Below, one piece after another: positions 22,725 to 34,238 of a stretch of 64,000 bases of DNA. The position numbers were made by a program, and so were the translations under genes. The stretch covers positions 2,752,288 to 2,816,287 of the forward strand of contig JANPYM010000001.1 in NCBI GenBank assembly GCA_025890175.1, written 5' to 3'. Under the pieces are notes generated by a model that did not search any database, was not told where the DNA came from, and saw only the letters and a list, made by a program, of their open reading frames with translations. How positions within the stretch are numbered: the stretch's first letter is position 1; each line of letters begins with the position of its first letter. Source of the DNA: Ciborinia camelliae (Eukaryota > Ascomycota > Leotiomycetes > Helotiales > Sclerotiniaceae).

Positions 22725-24600
22725 ATGGCCATGAGTAAGTTTTTACCTGCTTCGTGGAGCACAAGTCTTGGAGAGCTTCTGCTAACCACCCCGCTATGTA
22801 GATATTGATATGTCACAGGGTAAGCTGTACTTGTGCACTCAACCAAACCGTCCTGGGAGCTTACGAGGGGATTTTAGCAACTGTGGTGAAGGATGAGCAA
22901 GGCAGACCATTCATCGTTGTTCGAGAGTAAGAATTCATATTCCATTCTACTCACATTGAAAGTACTGATGGGGTCACAGTCAGGGAAAGAAGAAGAGACA
23001 ACATGGAAACGAAGCGGTCAAATCACATATCCTAGCAGCAAGAACAGTAGCCAATATTGTCAAGACCTCCCTTGGTCCACGAGGCCTCGATAAGATCCTT
23101 ATTTCCCCAGATGGCGATATTACAGTCACCAATGACGGTGCTACCATTTTGGGACAGATGGAGATTCAGAACCACGTTGCAAAACTTTTAGTCGAACTTT
23201 CAAAATCCCAGGATGACGAAATCGGTGATGGTACAACAGGTGTGGTAGTTTTGGCCGGTGCCTTATTAGAACAAGCTGCCGAACTTATCGACAAGGGAAT
23301 TCATCCTATTCGCATAGCTGATGGTTACGATCAGGCTTGTGATATTGCTGTTGCGGAGCTGGATAGAATTGCCGATACTATTGAATTCACAAAAACACAC
23401 AAAGAGAATTTAGTCAAGGTTGCAAGGACAAGTTTGGGAAGCAAAATCGTCTCCAAGTCCCATGACCAGTTTGCCAACATTGCTGTTGATGCTATCTTAT
23501 CTGTTGCTGATTTGGAGCGCAAGGATGTTGACTTTGATTTGATTAAGGTTGATGGTAAGGTTGGTGGATCTCTCGAGGATTCTTTACTGGTTCAAGGTGT
23601 TATTGTCGACAAAGACTTTTCACACCCTCAGATGCCCGATGAGGTTCGAGACGCCAAGATCGCTATTCTCACATGTGCATTTGAACCACCTAAGCCAAAG
23701 ACCAAGCATAAGCTCGACATCACCTCTGTCGAAGAGTTTAAGAAACTACAAACATATGAAAAGGACAAGTTTACCGAGATGGTTCAACAGATCAAGGATA
23801 CTGGTGCCAATCTTGTTATATGCCAATGGGGATTTGATGATGAAGCAAACCATCTTTTATTACAAAGTCAGTTACCAGCCGTGAGATGGGTTGGAGGTCC
23901 AGAGATAGAATTAATCGCCATTGCAACGAACGGTAGAATCGTACCAAGATTTGAGGATTTATCGGCAGAGAAACTCGGAAGAGCTGGAGTAGTCAGAGAA
24001 ATGAGCTTTGGTACCACCAGGGAGAAGATGTTGGTTATTGAGGAGTGTGCGAACACTCGTGCCGTCACAGTCTTTGTTAGAGGCAGCAACAAGATGGTAT
24101 GTTGCACCACATTGGAATACTTATGTCATTGCTAACCTGTGGAACAGATCATCGATGAGGCGAAACGTTCTCTTCACGATGCTTTATGTGTTGTTCGCAA
24201 CCTCGTTAAAGACAACAGGGTTGTTTATGGTGGTGGTGCGGCAGAAATCGCATGTTCCTTAGCCGTCGAAGATGCCGCTGTTAAGTCACCTGGTCTTGAA
24301 CAATATGCTATGCGTGCCTTTGCCGATGCACTCGACGCAATCCCAATGGCTTTAGCAGAAAACTCCGGTCTCTCATCTATTGAAACTCTTGCATCTGTCA
24401 AGAGTCGACAAGCCACCGAGAAGAACACAAGATTGGGTGTTGATTGTATGCAAACTGGTAGCAACGATATGAGAGATGCCTTCGTTATTGATCCATTGAT
24501 CGGCAAGAAACAACAGTTGATGTTGGCAACCCAACTTTGTCGTATGGTATTGAAGATCAATAACGTCATCATTGCTGGAAATGATGAGAATGAATTTTAG
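22725..24600 (+). CDS. cct5: T-complex protein 1 subunit epsilon (CCT5)
   Basis: Model: join(22725..22734, 22802..22819, 22878..22926, 22980..24096, 24148..24600), 548 aa, the usual length for this subunit. The 5' end is split into very small exons (10, 18 and 49 nt), as often in fungal CCT genes. They join in phase to give MAMNIDMSQ, then EQGRPFIVV and [16 protein letters not shown]. Group II chaperonin hallmarks are [26 protein letters not shown] and the ATPase motif GDGTTG near residue 107. The C-terminal part has [16 protein letters not shown] and ends ENEF. It is one of eight subunits of the cytosolic TRiC/CCT ring that folds actin, tubulin and other proteins. [10 protein letters not shown] is typical of epsilon subunits. 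Confidence 0.97.
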
Positions 24601-25848
24601 AATGGACAAATATACCATAGTAAAATAGATTAGGGTTGCATCATCAGCTAGATTAGTTTAAGCGCTTCATTTCGATGTATAAATCAATGTCCCCAAGAGT
24701 GATTGAGGCAGGCGATGGCCACCGTTTGGGTGACGCTGATGTGACTTGACTTCAACAGCCTTGTAACGAATTTGTCACCGTATGAGAAGTGAGAAAAAGA
24801 CAATATGTGCTTTCCTAATTGTACCTAATAGTCGGATTGGCCAGATGGTCGCAGCTTCCCATTCCCATTCTCATTCCCACAATCCAATCAAAACATCACA
24901 TCACACGTATTCCAAACTACGGGTAAGCTAATATCTGAACCTTCCCGAATACAAGCATCGGACAAAGACAAACTTCACTAGTATCACTACCTAGTTACTC
25001 TACCTACCTAGTACTTTGAATTTGACGTACTACATCCATGGATTCATTGACTTATACCTTACCTTTCTTCTACTTGAAAAAAACCGAAATTCACTTCACA
25101 AGCTGTCTTGTCCACCTTTTCATCTTTTCATCATCCCTTCACACCTAGGCAACTCATGTTATGGTGGATGGAAGAAAGGTCAGCCTCGCTAACCGAGATC
25201 CCCTCACTTTCACTCAAAAGAAACGGCCTCACTTTTCACTCACAAAATTTCGGAAGTGAATACTCAACAATACAACACAATAACAAACCTGATCATTAAA
25301 ACCCTGCAATCCTTAGACAATACCTGATTTGATTTTTATTTTTAAAGCGCATTCTCTTCCTATGGTCCCGCTTTGCTTGTTATCCCGCACGTTTCTCAAT
25401 AACCACTCAATAACCAAACCAAGCAAGCGTTCGCGACTACTTTCCCCCACACCACACTTAAATACCTCTTCCTCTTTCTTTCCTACTAAGTAGAATCCAC
25501 TTCCTCAACAACAACACAACAACAACAACAATAACATAACATCACATCACAGCATCGAAACATCGAGACAAATCAAAATACAAGATACCTTTCACCACTT
25601 TGTTGACACTTCTTGATTACCACAAATAACTTCAGGATACTATCAATTCTTTGGAGATCATCCTTCAAGTCTATTTCGATCATTCGATAATCTCTATTGT
25701 TTTGAACTTTCTACGTTGGATTCTTCATATTTCTGCCTAGCAGATAATCTTAAGTTTGACTCGTTGCAGATCCTCTCAGGATACAGTCACCATACCTTCT
25801 ACTCTACCTTAGTTTATCTTACGATTAAATCATCTACTCTCTATCAAG
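24601..25848. other. Intergenic: CCT5 3' end and long leader of the CCCH gene
   Basis: No coding frame is supported. From about 25350 the sequence is rich in C, A and T with CAACAACAA repeats (near 25508-25530), typical of a long 5' UTR or promoter in filamentous fungi. Confidence 0.5.
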
Positions 25849-27575
25849 ATGACTTTCGTTAGCTTCCACAACCAATCTCTTCGACAGATTCTCGCTGAAG
25901 TCGTTGAAATCAATCGCCGTAACCACGCCACTCGCCGCACTCCTATTACCTCGGCTGCGCCAACCAAAGTTGTTCCAACTGTTAGAAGCACTCCATCAAC
26001 AGTTGCACCACCTGTCACCATCCCAGCTGTTCCAAGTATGCCTCCTACTCAAACCTGCAGAACTTTCGTAAGTACATCTTCTCCTCTCTGCCCATAATCC
26101 ACTAACCTCAGTTACAGTTGAGTTTCCATGGTTGCAGATTCAAGGACAATTGCCGATTCTTTCACGATCGTGATGCTCTAGCTAAGCTCAAGGAGCAATG
26201 GGCATCTGGCAATGCCAAGAAGAAGCTTGAGCAAGTTCGCGCCAATCAGCAGCTCGCCTACAACAAGGGAATTCTTGCAGCCAAGAGCAACAATGCCACA
26301 GTCAGTCTCGCTACTAAGGTAGCTGTACCCGTTACTGTTGCTGCGCCTTCAAAGCCCTTTCCAAAGGCACCAACAAAGAAGAGACAGGCTTGCAAATACT
26401 TTCGCTCTCCTCGTGGCTGCTATCGAATGAACTGCTCCTTTTCCCACGAGGATGTTCCCCCAATGAGGCCCCAAAAGCTTATTGATGACACCATTCCTGG
26501 TGAAGTTCAAGTTCTTACTGGTACCAAGCCTATCTCACGCAATCCTCGCAAGCCCAGTAAGCCCTTCAAGGCCATTGTTGCTAAGGCTGTTGAGCCCGAG
26601 GAAACTCCTGTCGTCCACAAGCCTATCATATGGGCAGACGTTCCTGACTTGGACGATCTCAACTTCCGCTTCGATACTGTCTGGAAAATTTTCGGTAAGC
26701 CCATGCCAACAAAGAAGGAGGCTATCGAATGGTGCAATGAAATGCACTCAAATGGCAATTTCAAGCATTTCACTCCTGGCCAGCTTCGGACATGGGCAAA
26801 ATCTATCAATTTGCAAACCCTCGAAGAGTATTACATTTACATCGGCTCCCTACCAGGCATTTTCGAACAATTTAATCCTGTTACACAAGACTTGATCACA
26901 AAGGTCAAAGCCGCCTATAATGCAGAGAAGGCTCGACCAAAGTACGATACTTTCCACTGTTTCGGCAATCTTCCTGCCGAGTTGTGTATGAAGATTTGGG
27001 GCTTCGCAGTCCGAAATGGGAGAATTCTCACGGTCACGCTCAATCAGAAAACCATACATTATGAAGGAGGCCCTGGTTTATTTATTCGCCATTCTGCCCC
27101 TTCACCATTGTGGTACGTCTGCAAACAATCGCAGAAAGCATCAATGATGGACAGAAGCTGTGCATATTTCTTCGGCTGCGATTATTTCTCTTCGCGTTTC
27201 GACACCTTGTTTCTTAGAGATTCCGTTGCCGACATTCATAGATTCGCCGGCCAAATTAGCGATTGGAGAGGCAAAATTGTTCACCGATTGTCTCTTCCCT
27301 ATTACCAAGTTCGCAACGCCATCTGCATGACTACCATGGCAAAGGATCTCCTCGAAGCTTTCCCTCGTCTCATTCGCATCGAGCTCTTGTTCTTGGATAC
27401 GGAGTACTGTAATAAAAAGTACCTCCCCAATTCGGCTTCGGTACTTGAGAAAGCTAATATTGCCATTGCCAAGGCCTACAAAGGTCGTCGTGGTATGGCA
27501 GCACCACGTGTTCGTCTTGTGCCTGTTTCGGAGAAAAATGCAAAGGATATGGGAATCACTGATGGATGGTGGTAG
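25849..27575 (+). CDS. CCCH zinc-finger protein with 2EXR domain
   Basis: Model: join(25849..26067, 26118..27575), 558 aa. The first finger is C-x8-C-x5-C-x3-H at about residues 70-89 and is interrupted by the only intron, four residues after its first Cys. The second is C-x8-C-x4-C-x3-H (CKYFRSPRGCYRMNCSFSH) at about 165-183. CCCH fingers usually bind RNA. The C-terminal half starting near 352 (FHCFGNLPAELCMKIWGFAV) matches the fungal 2EXR domain, whose function is not known. The region between the fingers is Lys/Ala-rich. A role in mRNA binding is inference from the finger type. The combination with 2EXR gives no further clue. Confidence 0.88.
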
Positions 27576-28434
27576 ATGGCGATGGCTGTTTCTGGAGGGC
27601 GGGTTAGGTTAGGTTTGATTTGTTCTCTGGGTATGTTCTCATTGGACTCTGAGATACTGTCGGCGTTGTCTTTCCTGTCTTCGGTGGTTTTCGTTGCGTT
27701 TTGATGTGCTTTATCGGGGATTTGGAAGGGATTTGCGGGAATTTGATTGCTTTTCATGAAAGATTGGGTCGAACATATGGGATTTGGGACTTTACACATT
27801 GTAAACATTAGAGGTATGGAACGTCAACATCAACATACGATGGATGAAAGAATGACTGGCATGTCATGGATTACTGGATGACTGGATGGCTGGATGTTAT
27901 CAATGATAGATCAATAGCTTAATTACGCGTTAAATACCTATTGAAGATACTTTGACTTTGTGAAGATGAATGTGTGAAATCAATGATACGAATACCGGAT
28001 ACTGGAAAATGAAGGGGACTTGTGTGTGGAAATTATTGGGCGGATGATGATGACAGACGGTATAATTAACCAGTTAGTTCCCTTGGTTGGGGGGCCTTGG
28101 GGTGAAAATAATTGAGGCTGGGGCATGGAGGGAAAACTGCGGATTATAGGTAAGGTGAGGTAAGGTGAGGTGAGATAAGGTAGGTAGCTTGAGTCTAATG
28201 TTCATTAATTTTGGGGGTATTGTGGTAAATTAATTGAGGGCGGAGAAGGAGGGGGAGGGGGGAGATGGGGTAGGATGGGGTGGTACTTATGGAGGGTTTA
28301 AATGGGTATTTGGAGCCTCCTTTGTACTGCGCAAACATTCCGAGTTTGGTAATCTTCATGGAAGGTGGGAATGGGAAGAAATATGTCAGTAAATTCTTCT
28401 CAACTCGATAGCATTTCAAGAGATACCCCGCCAC
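27576..28434. other. Convergent 3' intergenic region
   Basis: Lies between the CCCH gene (+) and the deaminase (-). No coding frame is supported. Short GGATG and AAGGTGAGGT repeats are present near 27840-28190. Confidence 0.5.
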
Positions 28435-28983
28435 TCAAACTATATGACCCGCCTTCGCAACCTCCAAAATCTGATCTTCCATCCCCTCCACAAACGTAAC
28501 CTCCACACCCGCATCCAGCAATCTCTTCCTCCCCCTCACCAAAACACTCTGATCAATAAAATTCTCCGGCTCTTTAACGCCACAATAGACGACCCGGATA
28601 CAATCCCTCAGTCTCAAGATCCTCTCCACACACGGCATCTTCCCACTCAACCTCTGATTGCACGGTTCCATCGTCGTATACAAAACCAGATTCTGAGGCA
28701 ACACCTCGCAAAGTTGTTCCTCGGGGAGCTGGTGCGCCCATGCCAGTTTTCGGAAACAACATCCTTCGGCATGGGTCGAGCCGGGATCGGACGGCATGTC
28801 GTCGGGCAGCTCGAGCGAATAGCCTGTGGAGAGGATGCGGTTGGTGTCGCCGTCGACGAGGACGGCGCCTACGCAGAAATTGCTGGGGCCGGGTGGGGAT
28901 CGTCGGGCGCATGAGAGCGCGTAGTGCATGTAGGCTTTATGATCGCCTGCCTCGATGGGCGGGTGAGTTTGTTCGGAGGACAT
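28435..28983 (-). CDS. RibD-like cytidine/deoxycytidylate deaminase-family protein
   Basis: An intronless frame of 182 aa. It has the full zinc-binding deaminase signature: HAE at residues 71-73, and PC at 107-108 followed nine residues later by a second Cys (EPCNQRLSGKMPC). The long PC-x9-C spacing matches the pyrimidine deaminase of riboflavin synthesis (RibD/Rib2), rather than the short PC-x2-C of CMP/dCMP or tRNA deaminases. FCVGAVLVDGDTNRILSTGY is the substrate-side strand of the fold. No reductase or pseudouridine-synthase domain is attached, so it is a stand-alone deaminase. A role in riboflavin synthesis or in modified pyrimidine salvage are both possible. The ATG lies about 20 bp from a TA microsatellite in its leader. 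Confidence 0.85.
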   Translation of the reverse strand: MSSEQTHPPIEAGDHKAYMHYALSCARRSPPGPSNFCVGAVLVDGDTNRILSTGYSLELPDDMPSDPGSTHAEGCCFRKLAWAHQLPEEQLCEVLPQNLVLYTTMEPCNQRLSGKMPCVERILRLRDCIRVVYCGVKEPENFIDQSVLVRGRKRLLDAGVEVTFVEGMEDQILEVAKAGHIV

Positions 28984-30438
28984 GGAGATTTATATATATA
29001 TATATATTGAGAAGATGTTCCTGAGAGCTTGAAGTGCCAGCTGGAGATATGGAGAACTCGAAGGCATCCAATTCCCCGACGTTGATTTAAAGAGTGGGTT
29101 CTGGGAAATATCTCGTCGCCATTCGGCAGTTTATCTAGGACTACTTTCCGAGCGCAGATATCAAGAATGGATCAAATATTTACGACCAGTGATATATTTA
29201 AATTTGTTTTTTCTTTCTTTACAAGCTCATGGAAATCTGGTCTAATGACCTCGGAAGCCACCCACCATGGTTGAGTGGATTGATATGGAGTCGGTGTTTA
29301 AGTGGGGAAACACAGTGGATCCAAGCTTTCACGTCTCACCAATCACAACGCCTCATCACATCTAATCTCGACGACCACCCTTTCTTTCATGCCAATGAAA
29401 TCAACCTCCATCCAACCTTCATCCAACCTCAACCCCCGATTCCGAAAAAATCTCATCAATATTCAAGACACATCAGTCTATAGCAAATATTCATCCTTGG
29501 ATCTTGATACTCCTCCGAGTACCTAGGTATGTATGCGATATACATCTTTTGCGATCTAAGATCCGTCTTGGAATTATTCATACCTAGGTCCTGGCATCCT
29601 TCCTAACAAACGGGTGGATTTCAAAGAGTTGGTTTGCAGTGCGTTGGATTCGAGAATGTGCACACTCTGTTTCTGTCGATAAGACGATAATTCTCGCGGC
29701 AGGTTAGGGGGAGAGAAATATTTGGAGCTTTTTCCCTTGGGACGAGTAAGCTTATCATTGAGTGTGGAAGGAGATCGATTTAGCAAAGTTGCCGGCTTCA
29801 CCAGGTCGATGATGGATCTTGTGGTTACTGTGAGTGCGTGTTGTGGAGTCATAATAGATATCCGTGTATAAAGGCTGCATGTTACATGTCCTGTGTATAC
29901 CTCGTTTGATATATTCCGATTTATCTATTTGTTTTTTACCAGGACCTAGCTTCTGGCCATCGATAAGTCATGTGCATGCTTCATCTGAAAGTTTCTTCCA
30001 GTTTTTACCCCCATCCATCCCAATCGGGACAAAATTATTCTACTTCCATTGACTGGGGATAAGAGCATCTTTTGGCAGGTAAGGGAAAGCCCAACCTGAT
30101 GATGAAAAACACACCGCACCTAACTCCCCTCACAAACCCCCGTCCCCTCATCCAACCCACAAGTAATCAACGCATCCTCAGCTCCCACACCCTCTCCCCA
30201 AAACCTCTTTTGTCTCCCCCTCCCCCCCCGAATACTCGAGCAAACCCCCCACAATCCCACCCCCATGAATCCTCTCCAATTTTCTTTGCGACCCAGCCCC
30301 ATCTTTCGTGTGCAGAAATATACAACAGCATTGTTTTCCAAAATATTCCGTCTCGCTTTCTGGACGGGCAAAGGCACGTCCGCAGACCTTTTTGTGGGTT
30401 AATGGGTCGGCGAGCGGGAATCGACCTGTTTTTTTCTA
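28984..30438. other. Intergenic region, no supported gene
   Basis: A short TA run (28993-29006) is followed by unremarkable noncoding sequence. Frames at 29229-29526, 29574-29852 and 29864-30449 overlap each other on both strands and lack protein character. Confidence 0.5.
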
Positions 30439-30732
30439 TTAGGACTTGAGCTGGAGCTGGAACTGGAGCTGGGCCTGGAGCTGGGCCTGGAGCTGGGCCT
30501 GGAGCTGGGGAGAAAAGAAGGGAAAAGTGACGAGGAAATCTTCCTTACTATCGGCCCTCAATTTGAAATTCCGTGTCAATCCATCCGTCGCAAATAATTG
30601 CGCCAAATAAGTCAAATCTTCCTTTGTAGTTTTTGATGCGGGAGCAGGCGCTGGAGTAGGGATTGCGGAGACGGAGATGAAGATGGTGAAGGTGAAGAGG
30701 AGGGTGAGGAGCGAGGTGGTGGTGATGTGCAT
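30439..30732 (-). CDS. Possible small secreted protein with Gln-Leu repeats
   Basis: A frame of 97 aa from the second Met (MHITTTSLL), which starts a good signal peptide ending near ISVSAIPTPA. An upstream Met at 30753 would add seven residues before the hydrophobic core and is less likely. The mature part has ASKTTKEDLTYLAQLFATDG and then a C-terminal QLQA repeat encoded by a 12-bp tandem repeat (ctggagctgggc) near 30460-30510. There is no known family. It may be a genuine small secreted protein of unknown role, or a chance frame; it has no intron to confirm it. Confidence 0.4.
   Translation of the reverse strand: MHITTTSLLTLLFTFTIFISVSAIPTPAPAPASKTTKEDLTYLAQLFATDGLTRNFKLRADSKEDFLVTFPFFSPQLQAQLQAQLQAQLQFQLQLKS
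30460..30510. repeat. 12-bp tandem repeat
   Basis: Three to four units of ctggagctgggc, with related ctggagctggaa units before them. In the minus frame they encode QLQA. Confidence 0.85.
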
Positions 30733-31336
30733 TTTGGGTAGTCGTGGTGGCACTTGGCCGGATAGGTAGTATACTATGGTGGAAAGATAGATGGATGGAT
30801 ATATGGATGTGGAAATGCGATGCGTGATGCGTGATGGGAAAGATAAAGATGAAGAGTGGAGATCAACGAGTAGACTATCTGTCTGTCTGTTGGTTTCAAC
30901 TTATCCTCTAGGTCCCTTATGTATAACAATCCTTGATTCCAATAAACCGACCTACCATGAGGTTGATTGAATATCTTGTATATCGCGCCGGGGCACCGGC
31001 GCCAACGCTGGTCAGTTCGTACGGTCCGTCCCTCTATGTATGGTCACATTGTTGTCCTGATGCTGACTGACTGATATACGGACTTCTCTCTCGTATATCT
31101 GGGTATCTATCTATCTGTCTGTCCTCGTATCAATTGGATTCGATTCGATTCGATAATTCGTATTTTTTCAAAGATAGGTAGGTAGGTGCCTATGCAACTA
31201 TGCACTCTAATCACCATCTAAATGTAAATGTAGATGTAGATGTAAAATATCCAAGTCTCGGTGTCGGTTCTCCAATACGATAATTGAATGGATTTTGTTT
31301 GTAATGCGGAATCTTATTCGAAATTGGAAAATAACA

Positions 31337-31417
31337 GGAATAGGAATAGGAATAGGAATAGGAATAGAATGAATAGAATCAGAATGAATGAATGAATGAA
31401 TGAATGAATGAATGAAT
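31337..31417. repeat. (GGAATA)n and (AATG)n microsatellites
   Basis: About five GGAATA units at 31337-31366 are followed shortly by about eight AATG units at 31382-31417. Confidence 0.9.
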
Positions 31418-32031
31418 ACAAAAATACAAAAATATTGGCTAAAATTTGGAAAATGGAATGTAAATTTTGATAAAAAGAGAGATGATGAGAGGAGAGAAGA
31501 CGAGAGAGAGATATTAGAAGGGATAGATACCTAAGTAAAGGTTGAAAAATAGAGATCGAAATCGAAATCAAAATCAAAATCGAAATAGAAGATAAGATAA
31601 GATGATGGACTGGATAGAAGGCAAAAACTTTCTCTCTATCTCTCGTAATCATCATATACCTCTTATATAGGTAGGTAGGTATAAATATAAATATAAATCA
31701 CCCTATAACCTCCACACATATCCAAGCTCAGCCCAGCCCAGCTCAGCGCATCAATTTTCGACCCGGATATAACTTAAATATACTTAGGTACTTACAGTTA
31801 CTTACAGGTACTTATATATAAGATCCCGAATCTTCGTTCTTCATTCTTTGATCTCTAATTTAATTTTAGAAGGAATATAAAGGTATACGGGTAGATATGC
31901 GGCTATACGGGTATGTGATCCTACTTCCTTTTATTAATATACTTTACACTCTACGATGGATAAACAATAAATAATTGATAAATAATTGATTATATCGATA
32001 TGGTTAGAGAGAGTAAATCAAGGTAGGTAAT

Positions 32032-32109
32032 CTACCTACCTACCTACCTACCTACCTACCTACCTACGTACCTACCTACCTACCTACCTACCTACCTACC
32101 TACCTACCC
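32032..32109. repeat. (CTAC)n microsatellite
   Basis: Nineteen tetranucleotide units with one internal variant (TACG). Shorter CTAC/GTAG tracts recur throughout the window. Confidence 0.98.
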
Positions 32110-32904
32110 GATAATATCTAGGTAGACAGATATAATACATTAGAAACTTAAGAAGGCTGACTTACCTACCTAGATAGATAGGTATTGCTGACCTATTGCT
32201 GACTCAACTATTAGGTTGCCGACCTTATCCTTTATCCTCATCCTCTTCATCCTCAAGGTTCTCATCCTTCTCATCCTCATGAGATGAAACGAGCTTACTT
32301 GCATACCCGTGGACCTACATGCTTATCTACACTTGCTTACCTAGGTATTCAAGTCTCTCACATCTCATACAACCCCCCCCGAAAAACTTTATAATATTCC
32401 TACCTAGTAGATAGGTAGGAAGATTGACATCTATCTACCTAGCTTAACCTTAAACCAAAGCGAATCTCAATCTCGTTACCTATAGGTACCTATTTCCCAA
32501 TGCCCCAAATTCAAATTCAAATCCATCAATTTATCTATCTATCTATCTATCTATCCATATAGCCACCAACCCAAAACCCAAAACCAACCCCCCCCCCCCA
32601 AAAAAACCACAGGAAACTCCTTCTAAAAATAAGAGTAAATACAGAATAACATAATACAACTTGCCCAAGTATAAGAAGAGAACCTTGGATAAAATAAAAC
32701 AGAATGATAAAACTAGATCCAAAACTCTCTCTCTCTCTCTCCCTTTCCCCCAAAATTTCAGTTAATTATATCTACTGTACCTACCTACCCACCTCTGCTT
32801 CCCGACCGAAGGATCAAATCAAATCAAATCAAATGCTCACAGGATTTATGCCGTATCGTATCGCATTGCATTGCATTACAGCCACGGATGTGTGTGTGTG
32901 TGGC

Positions 32905-32958
<54 letters not shown>
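32905..32958. repeat. (GCAA)n microsatellite
   Basis: A perfect GCAA run of about 54 bp, preceded by a GT run at 32888-32900. Confidence 0.98.
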
Positions 32959-33020
32959 GGCACATCCAATCCATCAATTCATGAATCCATCCACCCATCC
33001 ATGAGAAGGAATGAAAAGAA

Positions 33021-33062
33021 ATGAGATGAGATGAGATGAGATGAGATGAGATGAGATGAGAT
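33021..33062. repeat. (ATGAG)n microsatellite
   Basis: Eight perfect pentanucleotide units. Confidence 0.97.
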
Positions 33063-34238
33063 TCTAATCGGGGCATGGATATCTTACCTTACCTAATCTT
33101 ATATACCCATACCCATCTATACGCATACCCACCCCTCAGGATTCCATTACAATGCAATGCAACGCAATTTGGCGGGCGAAAAGAAGTTAAAGTCAAGCAA
33201 GAAGTCAAGCAAGAAAGCAGTTTAAGAAAGCAGTTTAAAAAAAAGGAAAAGAAAGGAAAAGAAAGGATGACCCTACCTAGCACCTAATACCCAGTACATA
33301 CAGACGCTCATAAATTCATAATAACGACAGGAGGGAAGGAACCCAAAGGAACGGAGAGGAAAGGAAAGCATGCTCGCCCTCGCTCTCGCTTGATGTGATT
33401 GATTTCCAAGATGGATCCCATCTCTTCATCATCTTGTCTGCCCTACCTACCTAGGTAGGTAGGTAGGGCTGAAGGGAAAGCAACGACACAACACATTATA
33501 TCCACCAACATTCAATAATTATACGCTTATCCAAAAACACTCTCTGAATCTCTCAATCTCTCATCTCTTATTCTCTTATTCTTTATCTCTCAAGGGTATA
33601 AAGCTCTGGCCAAAAAAAAAGAGAATCCTCACCATCAATGCGTTGTGCTCAAGCAGCACACCACAGCACCGCACCGCATCCAAGCACCTCCTTACTACAT
33701 ACATATAGTGCAATGCCAGCCAGTACATACAAATCGATCCATCTTCTCCTCTTCTCTTCTCCTCCTCTATATCTCTCCCCATCTGCGTTGCAGACTTTCC
33801 CCCCTCCCCACACCCCACAGGGCCGTATCACAAACTCCCATCTTCCTCCTCATATCATCTATTCTTTATATGTTTGTGTTCGTGTTCGTGTTCGTGTTCG
33901 TAAAACGAAGTGAGTTCCAAGATAAACTCCCATTCCCACACCCAATCAACCAGACAAGTTCCATTGGTTTAAGAGGAACCAAAAAAAACGAGTCCGAAAA
34001 AAAACTCTACGTCCAACGCCCGCTATGCACATTGTATATTTCCTCCCATGTATCATTATACCATGACTCGAGTATGAGTAGGTATGTATATGCCGTCTGC
34101 GCCTACCAAGTTAAATACTTTCTTTTGTTTATACCATTGATTTCATACAAATGTTGATTATGCTATTCATAAGGATCGCCTCGAAGGATGATGATGCCCA
34201 GGCGCTAATTTGTCAAGATGATATCGACGTTGGGTATT

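Larger units (their letters stand above)
30754..34238. other. Microsatellite-dense gene-free region
   Basis: About 3.5 kb without a supportable gene and with an unusual density of short tandem repeats of different units (GGAATA, AATG, CTAC, GCAA, ATGAG and GT tracts). The low-complexity frames it produces on both strands are repeat translations. No transposon ends were seen. Confidence 0.6.

Noticed and set aside
32704..33290. Long low-complexity frames over microsatellites
   Set aside because: They are translations of GCAA and ATGAG repeats (for example KQAS and Ser/His runs) on both strands.
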